A program made the position numbers and the translations under genes. From CAYURP01 sp964447175 (lineage in GTDB: Bacteria > Zixibacteria > MSB-5A5 > SM23-73-2), in NCBI GenBank assembly GCA_964447175.1, contig CAYURP010000008.1:11365-75364 (forward strand): a DNA stretch of 64,000 bases. The letters are read 5' to 3'. Shown here piece by piece: positions 17,075-25,147 of the stretch. A model generated the notes under the pieces. That model was not told the DNA's origin, searched no databases, and was given only the letters and a program-made list of their open reading frames with translations. Position 1 is the stretch's first letter. Each line of letters starts with the position of its first letter.

Positions 17075-17788
17075 TTACCGTTTCAAATAAACATCCGTAA
17101 AGCGCGCTTCACTCAACCGGATCGATTGTTCAAATTCGAATCTTGTCTCCATCACAATGCGAATCAGCGGTCCAGTATAAATGTACCCTGTGTAATCAAA
17201 GGTCTCATTGCTCGACAGGTGTTGATATTCCATCTTGTAGGCACTCATCACCGGGTCGTATTCTATAAAGCGTCGCAAAATCTGGCTATCCAAACCCTGT
17301 TCAATTACTTCTTTTGGCTCACTCATGTGCGCTACTCTCAATAATCCATCAAAATACTCGATGACAAAGCGACCTCCAGATTTCAATGTATGAAATACTC
17401 GATCTCGAAACTGGGGAAAGCTCTGGTGGGGAAAATCAAGAATCGCATTTCCAAAACACACTACCAGGTCATATACGTCGTTTCCAAGTGGATGAGTTAG
17501 AACATCGGCTTGTATGAAATTGACTTGAGATCCTCTTTTGATGGCTTCTTGACGCGCCATGGTAATCAAGGATGGAGCGAGATCAATCCCAGTGACTTGC
17601 TGCGCTCCCTGCTCTTCTAAAAAGAACGTAATTGGACCAGCACCACAACACAGATCCAATACGTTATCCCCTGGTTTCAAAAGCGATCTAAGAAGAGGGC
17701 TGATTTGTTCGATAAATTCCTTTCGACTGTCGTATGTGAATTGATTCGCGAACCAGTCAAATGGCGCAATTGGTTGATCCTGTGTCAT
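17075..17788 (-). CDS. Class I SAM-dependent methyltransferase
   Basis: 237 residues. Motif I is VLDLCCGAGPITFFLEEQG, the acidic loop is VTGIDLAPS, motif II-like VCFGNAILDFP, and FVIEYFDG fits the post-motif strand. Substrate unknown. AGGAGG is 6 nt before the ATG. The gene lies between a repeated promoter/leader module and a ~70-bp shared element upstream and an attC-like palindrome downstream, so it looks like an acquired single-gene cassette rather than part of a local pathway. Confidence 0.8.
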   Translation of the reverse strand: MTQDQPIAPFDWFANQFTYDSRKEFIEQISPLLRSLLKPGDNVLDLCCGAGPITFFLEEQGAQQVTGIDLAPSLITMARQEAIKRGSQVNFIQADVLTHPLGNDVYDLVVCFGNAILDFPHQSFPQFRDRVFHTLKSGGRFVIEYFDGLLRVAHMSEPKEVIEQGLDSQILRRFIEYDPVMSAYKMEYQHLSSNETFDYTGYIYTGPLIRIVMETRFEFEQSIRLSEARFTDVYLKR

Positions 17789-17831
17789 TCTTGCCTCCTA
17801 AAATCCACTTGAAACACATAAGATTGGCTGA

Positions 17832-17900
17832 CTAACTATGGTTTATATAGTTTCTTCATAATACCTGTTGGTCGCGAAACTGCGGTATAACACACCGTAA
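17832..17900. repeat. Shared 5' element of accessory genes, copy 1
   Basis: TAACTATGGTTTATATAGTT, then TTCATAATACC and CGGTATAACACACCG. A clearly related stretch is at 49485-49545, and its first half recurs at 20349-20380. Each lies just upstream (in the reading direction) of an accessory gene. Confidence 0.5.
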
Positions 17901-17968
17901 TGCAATGAGGTTTAAGCTATTATCTTTTAATAAGATAACCCAGTCAACTTGATCTCCAGGGGGTATTT

Positions 17969-18060
17969 CTTGTTCTGTCAGGTCTTGCCCGCTTTGGCGG
18001 GTGTGACCTGACAGCTTCGTTAGCTTGTAGCCGGGGTGCCCCACAGCGCAGCTGTGGACC
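17969..18060 (-). repeat. Leader hairpins of the repeated promoter module (copy 1)
   Basis: Two palindromes in tandem: CTGTCAGGTC/GACCTGACAG (17975-18014) enclosing an inner GCCCGCTTTGGCGGGT stem, and CCACAGCgcaGCTGTGG (18040-18057). Both recur in the leaders upstream of 40232, 45788 and 47379. In the transcript they would fold as stable stem-loops between promoter P1 (18182-18209) and the methyltransferase gene. Confidence 0.6.
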
Positions 18061-18181
18061 ATCTGCCACTTTTTTTGATTATCTTTGAATCACCTGCAAT
18101 AATCATTCTCCCAGCCCAGACACCCTAATTTATATTGCTCCTAACCTGATCTCTGGTAAAACCTAATCGATTTATATTATA

Positions 18182-18209
18182 ATTGTAAGTATTTATGCAA
18201 GTTTGTCAA
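18182..18209 (-). promoter_or_regulatory. Repeated promoter module, copy P1 (methyltransferase)
   Basis: Minus-strand TTGACA (18204-18209), 16-nt spacer, TACAAT (18182-18187), within the repeated context AGTGCTTGACA. A ~390-nt leader follows to the methyltransferase start, including the shared segment AGCAATATAA and the hairpins at 17969-18060. Confidence 0.75.
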
Positions 18210-18385
18210 GCACTTTTTAAAAGACTTCCTTTTTTATTGCAACGGGGTGCTCCACAGCTCGGCTGTGGGAAAGTTACAGGTCAGGTGCGCAGGGCACCTG
18301 ACCTACGAACTAATCTATCTATTTTCAGGTAATTACGATCAATTTCGTGATACGTAAGCATCTTATATACTTTCCGCATAAGATA

Positions 18386-18964
18386 CTAATCCCCTGGAAC
18401 CTCAATGGACTTAAAGAGAACTTTGAGAACACAAAGCGGGTTTGGGAAGAACATAGGTACCCGTTGACAATATGCATTGTATTGCTCTCCAAACTTCTCC
18501 ACCAGCTCCTTCTCTTCTATCAGAAATAAGAATCCAATAACCCATACCCATTGACTGATAGTAATGATCAAAAACGACCACAGATGCCCTATGAATAAGC
18601 CAAGACAAGTCATGAAAACGCCCACGAATACGTGGTGTGGATGTCTCATACACCGATAGATATCCGTAGTGACCATGCGGGTTGTATATCCCCATTCTTC
18701 AGGTTCTCCCAAAAGACTGAGCAACTTCCCTGTTCTCCTTAACGGGAAGTGAGCTAATACCATGCCAACGAGACCCAAAAGACGCACAAGAATGGGGAAA
18801 GATTTAGTCCTTAGGATCAGGTCCATGACTATTCCCCCGCTAATGGATGCAACTACCAGCAGAAGCCAATAAATGAGACGGATACGGCATTTGGGCATCT
18901 TCTTACTCTTTTGTTCATCAACAGGTGGCCTAATATGGTTATGTGGTTTAAACAAAATACGCAA
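18386..18964 (-). CDS. Integral-membrane methyltransferase of the isoprenylcysteine/phospholipid N-methyltransferase type
   Basis: 192 residues from a TTG at 18964. No good ribosome site precedes it, and ATG 18898 (MPKCRIRLIYWLLL...) is a plausible alternative. Four hydrophobic segments are visible (about 30-50, 57-72, 112-130, 132-150). The C-terminal half has YRCMRHPHHVFVGVFMTCLG and EEKELVEKFGEQYNAYCQRVP, the His/Pro and Glu-Tyr signatures of the ICMT/PEMT family that methylates small molecules or lipids with SAM. Substrate unknown. 85 bp after the esterase gene and perhaps co-transcribed with it. Confidence 0.78.
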   Translation of the reverse strand: MRILFKPHNHIRPPVDEQKSKKMPKCRIRLIYWLLLVVASISGGIVMDLILRTKSFPILVRLLGLVGMVLAHFPLRRTGKLLSLLGEPEEWGYTTRMVTTDIYRCMRHPHHVFVGVFMTCLGLFIGHLWSFLIITISQWVWVIGFLFLIEEKELVEKFGEQYNAYCQRVPMFFPNPLCVLKVLFKSIEVPGD

Positions 18965-19049
18965 CCTTCACCAGTTTTTGGGCTAGTTCAGTGATTTCCT
19001 TGCAGGAAGACCCGGGGTGCCCCACAGCTCTGCTGTGAGCCACCCGTGT

Positions 19050-20285
19050 CTATCTTTGTTTGATTTTTTCCTCTATATCATTTAAATTTATTGTAAACGT
19101 TATTATCCTTTCGGAATCAGGCTCTGGTTTCGATTTCTCAAATTCAATGGCTTTCTGATAGTAGTGTTTGGCAGATTCGTAATCATTCAAACGTTCGTAA
19201 ACTCTGCCTAAATACAACTGAGTCCATGATGATTTTGGGTAATCCAAAAAATACTGTTTTGCAATCTCTAAGGCTTCAGTTGATTTGTTATCTCGATTTA
19301 AAGTATTTATGAGACTCATATATGCCCACTCAGTAATCTGGATATCATATCCATATTTCTTTGAGAGATTTTTATAAAAAGATTTAACAGCATGAAATCC
19401 TTCGTTAATTATTTCATTAGGCATACGCCAATCTGAATAAATAGATATGAGTCCTTCATAAATAGCTTTGTACGGTACAAATGAGTGTCCTTCATCAGGG
19501 ATTTCTACAAATTTAAATGGAAAGCTCGAATCAAGTTTTTCTTTCATAATTGGAACAAACCCATCTCTGACGGAACGGCCCATATCTCCGCCTTCAAGAG
19601 TTCCCAAAGTTAAGGTGAGTTTTCTTTCCAATACTTTACTATTGGTAAGAATTGAATCCGTCCCTGAGACATACATATCATTGTCCCACCAAAGGCTGGG
19701 ACTTATCGCCAAATAAGCAGAAAAAAGATTAGGATTTTCAAAAAATGTATGTATAGCAAATAGTCCGCCAAATGACCAACCAGCAAGGATTCTATAAGGC
19801 TGTGTATTATAATTTGATTCAATATGTGGAATTAACTCAGACGATAGGAATTCTGTGAACTTGTCAGCTTTTCCACTCGTTGGATACCGTAAATTTCCTG
19901 ACTGTTCGGGCACATGAGTAGGTGTGTAATCTCTGTTTCTATCGACATTTACAATGCCAACAATAATCATTTGTGGGATTGGATTATTATAGATGTATCC
20001 ACATTCAGATAAAAAATTTACTGCACCAATCGCCTGTTGAAATAAGAACTCCCCATCTAAAATATATAAAACTGGATATTTCATCTTGGCATTGCCATAG
20101 TCTTTTGGAAGACTTATTAAAATTGTGCGATCTTCATTTAAAATATCTGAATGGATTACAATCTTATCACCGATGATAATCTGTTCAGATTTTGATTGAG
20201 AGTTGCTTATATCCGGATTTAGAAATAAAATAGAAATGAGAAAAATGCAAAGAATTAAGGTCAAGGTGTCATGTTTTCGTTTCAT
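19050..20285 (-). CDS. Exported alpha/beta-hydrolase esterase with C-terminal TPR repeats
   Basis: 411 residues with a Sec signal peptide (about 1-30). The hydrolase domain is of the esterase D/enterochelin-esterase type: YPVLYILDGEFLF, IVGIVNVDRNRDYTP, the nucleophile elbow GWSFGGLFA and the catalytic-His region PDEGHSFVPY. From about residue 330 are TPR-like helices (SWTQLYLGRVYERLNDYESAKHYYQKAIEFE). AAGGAG is 5 nt before the ATG. The substrate is not evident; siderophore or acyl-ester hydrolysis is possible. Upstream is a copy of the repeated promoter (20454-20481), with a half copy of the shared 5' element in the leader. Confidence 0.85.
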   Translation of the reverse strand: MKRKHDTLTLILCIFLISILFLNPDISNSQSKSEQIIIGDKIVIHSDILNEDRTILISLPKDYGNAKMKYPVLYILDGEFLFQQAIGAVNFLSECGYIYNNPIPQMIIVGIVNVDRNRDYTPTHVPEQSGNLRYPTSGKADKFTEFLSSELIPHIESNYNTQPYRILAGWSFGGLFAIHTFFENPNLFSAYLAISPSLWWDNDMYVSGTDSILTNSKVLERKLTLTLGTLEGGDMGRSVRDGFVPIMKEKLDSSFPFKFVEIPDEGHSFVPYKAIYEGLISIYSDWRMPNEIINEGFHAVKSFYKNLSKKYGYDIQITEWAYMSLINTLNRDNKSTEALEIAKQYFLDYPKSSWTQLYLGRVYERLNDYESAKHYYQKAIEFEKSKPEPDSERIITFTINLNDIEEKIKQR

Positions 20286-20348
20286 TGCGTCTCCTTATTA
20301 CTTGATTACTTGCTGGTTTTTTCCACAAATTGAACTTTTGAGCAGCAT

Positions 20349-20380
20349 AACTGTGGTTATATGGTTTCCTTGTAAACCCG
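20349..20380. repeat. Shared 5' element of accessory genes, half copy
   Basis: TAACTGTGGTTATATGGTTT followed by CCTTGTAAACCC. Aligns with the first half of the elements at 17832 and 49485, again in the leader of an accessory gene. Confidence 0.45.
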
Positions 20381-20453
20381 TTTTCGGATTTTTCTTCCAG
20401 ATAATACTTCAATGAGACATCCCCGTAATCTATCCATTTTCAAGTCATATTTT

Positions 20454-20481
20454 AATGTAAGCATTTATTCAAGCTTGTCAA
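20454..20481 (-). promoter_or_regulatory. Repeated promoter module, copy P6 (esterase)
   Basis: Minus-strand TTGACA (20476-20481), 16-nt spacer, TACATT (20454-20459), in the context GCGCTTGACAAGCTTG. The leader to the esterase is about 165 nt and lacks the CCACAGC and GTCAGGTC hairpins of the other copies. Confidence 0.65.
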
Positions 20482-20908
20482 GCGCTTCCAAGAAACTCTC
20501 CCATTTTATTGCAGCCCTTAGGTCAGGATGATGGGTGCCCCACAGCTCTGCTGTGGGTTACACTGCCTTAACAAACAATCCCACAGCGCAGCTGTGAGCC
20601 ACCCGTCTATATGCTTCTGACTTCCTTTTGGTGTCAGGTGCGCAGGGCACCTGACCTACGAACTGAAAACTCACTCCCCTAACCCCCTCTCTTTCTAAGA
20701 GAGGGGTAACAAAAGGGGGTGAGTTTTTGTTCTGTCAGGTCTTGCCCAGTGGGTGTGACATAACAGCGTCGTTAAAACTGAGAAAGACTCAAAATTATTG
20801 GGTGGGTATTTGGGTGATTCCTAAAAAGATTTTATTATAAAAAAAGGAGGAAAAAGACAAAATCAATTAACTAACCAGCCACATATCTAAGATGAGACTT
20901 TAAGAGAA
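20482..20908. repeat. Non-coding stretch of palindromes between the HdrA operon and the esterase promoter
   Basis: No gene seen. It contains CCCACAGCtctGCTGTGGG near 20534-20554, a second CCCACAGC palindrome near 20580, AGGTGCgcaggGCACCT near 20637, and a degenerate GTCAGGTC unit near 20731-20765. CCCCTCTCTTTCTAAGAGAG near 20690 is a further inverted repeat. Some of these may serve as the terminator of the long operon ending at 20909. Confidence 0.6.
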
Positions 20909-21052
20909 TTATTTCTTCTTCTCTTTGAGCCGTCTGACTGAGTTGGACTGGCACTTGGGGCAGGCACGCTCTACTAGAGGTCCCTTGGGATCATAGGGCA
21001 TCTTGAACTCGTGCCAGCATCTTAAACACTGAAATGTTGCTTCTTCGGCCAT
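20909..21052 (-). CDS. Small zinc-ribbon protein
   Basis: 47 residues, MAEEATFQCLRCWHEFKMPY onward, with paired cysteines CLRC and CPKC about 21 residues apart and a basic end RLKEKKK. This is a rubredoxin-like or FmdB-like zinc ribbon too short for a catalytic role. It starts 54 bp after the HdrA stop on the same strand and is the last gene of the long oxidoreductase operon. It could be an assembly factor or small redox/metal protein for that complex. Function unknown. Confidence 0.8.
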   Translation of the reverse strand: MAEEATFQCLRCWHEFKMPYDPKGPLVERACPKCQSNSVRRLKEKKK

Positions 21053-21106
21053 ATCAAAATCTTTTTCAGCCAGAACCAGGTTTAAATCCGGTTCTGGTAT
21101 TATGAT

Positions 21107-23563
21107 CTATGAAGCTGCTGCTGCAGCTTTAGCTTTTTCGGTTCTTTTTGTTCCTTTTGGCTTCCAGTCGGAGAGCGCTTTTTTGGTATCCTCTATTTCC
21201 TCTGCCGTGACCTTTTTTCTCATCTCCTCTAATTCACGCATCACCAGAGCCCATTTTTGTCCTTCGGCTGCGGAGATCCACTCCAGCTGAAGCCTTTCCG
21301 GTCGAATTCCCTTTCTCTCCAATTTGTCCCAGAGTTTCTCCACCCTTTTCTGGGTCCAGCGATTGGCATCGATATAATGGCAATCGGCAAAGTGACATCC
21401 GGAGACTAAAACTATGGGCGCACCTTTAGCAAAAGCGTAGAGAACGAACTGCTCATCCACCCTACCGGAGCACATGGTTCTTATTATCCTTCCGGTGGTG
21501 GGATATTGCAATCTGGACATTCCGGCGTTATCTGCACCCTGATAGGAGCACCAGTTACAGGCGAAGATGACCACCTGATCCTGGGGGTTTTCCTCTAAGA
21601 TGGCGTCAATCTCTGCAAGTATCTGCTGGTCGGTGAAGTGCTTCATAGTAATGGCACCCAGAAGACACTCGGCTCCGCAGGTTCCGCATCCGGAACAGGC
21701 AGCTTCGATTACCTCTGCCGGTATCTTCTTTTTCCTGTCCACGGTTATGGCTTTGAAGGGACAGGCATTATAACATATGCCGCAAGAGGTACATTTTTCC
21801 GGGTCCACAAGTGATGTTATAGCTTCCACTGTAATCTTATCTGAGGATAGAAGAATCTCGGCCCGGGCTGCTGCTGCTGAGGCTTGAGTAACTGAATCTT
21901 TCACGTCCTTGGGGGATTCACTGCAACCAGCCAAAAATACCCCACGGGTGGGCGCATCCACGGGCTTTAATTTAGGATGGGACTCCATATAGAATCCGTC
22001 GGAGGTTTTGGATAGAGTAAGAAGTTTCTGAACCGAACTCCCATCAAGTCTGGGTATCACACCAACAGATAAAACCATCATATCCAGCTCGTGCTTTTCC
22101 ACCTCTCCGGTGGTAGTGTTTTCCACGGTCAGTATCAGATTTCCCGTTTTGGGATCCTCGTAGACATCCCCGGGAATCCCTCTGATATACTTAACTCCAG
22201 CTTCCTTACTTCTATTTAGAAGATCCTCGAAACCCTTTCCAAAAGCCCTTAGATCCATATAGAAGACTTTAATATCGATATCCGGATAGTGATCCTTTAA
22301 GAGAACCGAATCCTTGATGGTATTCATGCAGCAGACATTGCTGCAATAAGGGTTGCCCCGCTTCTGTGACCTGGAGCCAACACACTGAATGAATCCAATG
22401 GTTTTTGGGGTTTTAAGATCGGTGGGCCGGATGAAGTGCCCATCGGTGGGTCCCCCGGCACAGATCAGTCTCTCAAATTCCATGGAGGTTATCACATTCT
22501 CGTAACGGGTATAACCATATTCATCCAGCTCAGTGGGATCATAAACATCCATTCCGGTGGCAACGATGATGGCTCCTACCTCTACATCTATTATCTTATC
22601 CTGCATATCATAATCTATACACTTTTTATCGCAGACCTCCAGACATTTGCCGCAGGCAATAGGATTGTTCCCCAAACACGCTTCCATATCGATCACGTAT
22701 GCGGAGGGAACCGCTTGAGGAAGCTGCATATAGATGGCTTTTCGCGAAGAAAAGCCCATCTGGTTTTCATCTGGAACTACCACCGGACAAACCTTGGCAC
22801 ATTCCTCACAGGCAGTGCATTCCTTCTCGTCTACGTATCTGGCTTTTCTTCTGATCTTGACCCTGAAGTTGCCCACATAGCCTGCAACGTCTTCCACCTC
22901 GGAGTAAGCGAAAAGTGTTATGTTGGGATGCCGACCGGCATCCATCATTTTAGGTCCCAGTATTCATATGGAGCAATCCATAGTGGGGTAGGTCTTGTCT
23001 AACTTCGCCATTATGCCGCCAATGGAGGGCTCTTTTTCCACCAGATAGACTTTAAACCCGGTGTCAGCCAGATCCAAAGCCGCCTCTATGCCCGCTACTC
23101 CGCCTCCTATCACCAGGGCCTTATTGGTAACCGGAACCTCCTTTTCGATCTGAGCCTCCAGATACCTGGCCTTAGCCACAGCTACCCTGACGATATCCTT
23201 TGCTTTTTGAGTCGCACCTTCCCTGTCGTGCAGGTGGGCCCAGCTGCAATGTTCACGGATATTAGCCATTTCAAAGAGATAAGGATTCAGTCCTGCATCG
23301 GCCACGCAATTTCTGAAGGTGGGTTCGTGCATAAGCGGAGTGCAGGAGGCCACCACCACCCGGTTCAGATTGTGCTCCTTGATATGCTTTTTAATTTCCT
23401 CCTGTCCGGGCTCGGCACAGGTGTAGCGGTTCAAGACGGAAACTTTGACGTCCGGAAGCGTCTCCGCATATTTTCGGACCTCCTCGCAGTCCAAAGAGCC
23501 GGCGATGTTAAGACCGCACTCACATACGAATACACCCACTCGCAGTTCGTTTTCCTTGGGCAT
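21107..23563 (-). CDS. hdrA: HdrA-MvhD fusion flavoprotein, predicted selenoprotein (in-frame UGA)
   Basis: Read through a TGA at 22964-22966, the frame is continuous for 818 residues. Residue 200 is the UGA in DCSI-U-ILGPKM, a site that is Cys in ordinary HdrA and Sec in known methanogen and some bacterial HdrA proteins. Order: N-terminal domain with conserved cysteines; FAD fold with GGGVAG (152-157); the Sec site; ferredoxin motifs CTACEECAKVCP (about 249) and ACGKCLEVC (about 304); a second nucleotide-binding half; two C-terminal clusters (CTSCGICYNACP, CSGCGTC); then an MvhD-like domain (FACNWCSYQG to CHFADCHY). HdrA is the flavin bifurcation subunit. It is 3 bp after the HdrCB gene. Sec insertion is inferred from frame, alignment and the SECIS-like hairpin. 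Confidence 0.92.
22926..22943 (-). promoter_or_regulatory. Candidate bacterial SECIS hairpin in hdrA
   Basis: In the mRNA, GGATGCC-GGTC-GGCATCC, a perfect 7-bp stem with a GGUC loop, begins 21 nt after the UGA codon (20 nt between). Bacterial SECIS elements lie just downstream of the UGA inside the coding region and often have a GGUC/GGUCU loop recognised by SelB. Confidence 0.82.
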
Positions 23564-23566
23564 CTT

Positions 23567-24703
23567 TTAACCTCCTAACGCTGATGCCAACATAGTTGTC
23601 AAATCTATAATTTTCAACTTCATATCTTCTGGATAATTTTCCTCGCTTTGGGCACACAGGAAATGAATCTGGCACTTGGGGCAGGAAGTGATCAAAATCT
23701 CAGCGCCGGTGGATTTAGCCTCTTTCAGCCTGTCCATCTGAATCCTTTTGGAATACTGATCGCAGTTCATCCAGGAGCTGGTTCCGCAGCACACCGCATT
23801 TTTGCCCGATCTTCTCATCTCCATAAATTCCATCTCAGGTATAGAAGCGATAATCTTTCTGGGATTGTCGTAGTTGTTAAGGAATCTCCCCATTCTGCAG
23901 GCATCCTGATAAGTTACTTTTTCCTTTATCGGCTTGAGTTTCAAGTTATTCGAGGAAAGTTTTTCTGTAATCAAATCATATATATGTATTACTTCAAAGT
24001 TGAATTCATCCAGATGGTTGGGATAATCCTGCTTGAAACAGCTCAAACCCTCAGGGCAGGAGAGCACTATCTTTTTTACTCCTGATTTTTTGAAGGCCGC
24101 TGCATTATGCTGAGCCAGCTTTTTGAAGTTCTTTATATCCCCAGACCACAGAAGATCGTGCCCGCAGCATCTTTCATTAGGCAAAACCTGAGGTTTGATG
24201 CCCAAAAAATTCAAAACCTTTAAAGCGGAACGGGCGATATCCAGAGAATTCGCCTTAAGATCAGAGAAGTAAAGATCAAAGTAGGGCAAACAGCCGACAA
24301 AATACAGATATTCGCTGTCCTGGGAAGTTTTCAGATCGGGTGTGATCCATCCCAGCCTTTTCTGGTTAAGCTGGGGTGCGGTCATTATCTTCATAAGGGA
24401 TTGAAGAGCACCTCCGTGAGTGCAAATACCTTCCTTCCCGTTTTCAAGGGCATCCACCCGGAGCCGTCTGATGAACTCGATAAAGTTCACGTCCGAGGGG
24501 CATCTCTCGTGACACATCTTGCAGGTCAGGCAGCTCCAGATTCTCATATCATCCAGAACCTTGCCATCCCAGGTTATTGCTTCGGCCACGATTTTGCGGG
24601 GCGAGAAGTTATCGTTAAACGCAGCCACCGGGCAGACCGAGGTGCATTTTCCACAGTCCAGACAATAGTAAGCTTTTGTATGTTTTATGATCTCTTTTAT
24701 CAT
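23567..24703 (-). CDS. HdrC-HdrB fusion: heterodisulfide reductase-like iron-sulfur subunit
   Basis: 378 residues. The N-terminal HdrC part has two [4Fe-4S] motifs, CLDCGKCTSVCP (15-26) and CLTCKMCHERCP. The C-terminal HdrB part has two CCG domains, FVGCLPYFDLY...ERCCGHDLLW and YQDACRMGR...CCGTSSWMNC, which bind the noncubane clusters that reduce disulfides in HdrB. In methanogens HdrB and HdrC are separate, so here they are fused as in HdrD-like proteins. Between MvhD (4-bp overlap) and HdrA (3 bp). The disulfide or other acceptor is unknown, as no CoM/CoB is expected in a bacterium. Confidence 0.9.
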   Translation of the reverse strand: MIKEIIKHTKAYYCLDCGKCTSVCPVAAFNDNFSPRKIVAEAITWDGKVLDDMRIWSCLTCKMCHERCPSDVNFIEFIRRLRVDALENGKEGICTHGGALQSLMKIMTAPQLNQKRLGWITPDLKTSQDSEYLYFVGCLPYFDLYFSDLKANSLDIARSALKVLNFLGIKPQVLPNERCCGHDLLWSGDIKNFKKLAQHNAAAFKKSGVKKIVLSCPEGLSCFKQDYPNHLDEFNFEVIHIYDLITEKLSSNNLKLKPIKEKVTYQDACRMGRFLNNYDNPRKIIASIPEMEFMEMRRSGKNAVCCGTSSWMNCDQYSKRIQMDRLKEAKSTGAEILITSCPKCQIHFLCAQSEENYPEDMKLKIIDLTTMLASALGG

Positions 24704-25134
24704 TTATCTTCTATCTCAATAAGGGTTCGTAAAGGGCTGGGTCCTACTTTCTTTATGCCCTGGACAAACTCGTTTATCACCTTATCCAGCTTCCCATTCT
24801 CGGTGAAAAAGTTCAACTCCAATCTCAGCCTCTCCGGCTCGATTCCTAAAAGCTCGATCAAGGATTTAGCAGTTTTATATTCCTTAGCAGCATTACTGCT
24901 GCCGAAATTATAATGACATTTCCCCTCCGGACAGCCAAATGCAATCACCCCATCGGCCCCTTTCTCAAAGGCTTTTAAAATCAATGCGGTGTTAATCCGT
25001 CCGGAGCACATAAGCTTTATTAATTTGAAATCGGGGAAATCCTCAACTGCATTTATCTCGTTTTTGCCAACCCCGCACCAGTGGCAGGCAAAGGCAATAA
25101 CTTTGGGTTTGAAATCTTTTTTATCCTGGTTCAT
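24700..25134 (-). CDS. MvhD/FlpD-like electron-transfer protein
   Basis: 144 residues of the methyl-viologen-reducing hydrogenase delta family, which carries a [2Fe-2S] cluster and feeds electrons into HdrA. Conserved features are IAFACHWCGVGKNEI, VKLMCSGRI-like IKLMCSGRINTALIL, FGCPEGKCHYNFG and the C-terminal GIEPERLRLEL. It overlaps HdrCB by 4 bases. A second MvhD domain is fused to HdrA in this operon, so two electron entry points may exist. No hydrogenase gene is nearby; the flavoprotein upstream is the likely donor. Confidence 0.88.
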   Translation of the reverse strand: MNQDKKDFKPKVIAFACHWCGVGKNEINAVEDFPDFKLIKLMCSGRINTALILKAFEKGADGVIAFGCPEGKCHYNFGSSNAAKEYKTAKSLIELLGIEPERLRLELNFFTENGKLDKVINEFVQGIKKVGPSPLRTLIEIEDK

Positions 25135-25147
25135 TTTTATTTCTTGG

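Noticed and set aside
17856..18062. 68-codon minus-strand frame in the P1 leader
   Set aside because: It translates the repeat palindromes (sharing DLTEQE with the propeller 3 leader) and has no ribosome site.
22946..22966. hdrA as two genes or a pseudogene split by a stop codon
   Set aside because: Both parts are in the same frame, the only stop is TGA, it falls at a known Cys/Sec site, and a SECIS-like hairpin follows. Read-through as Sec is the better reading.
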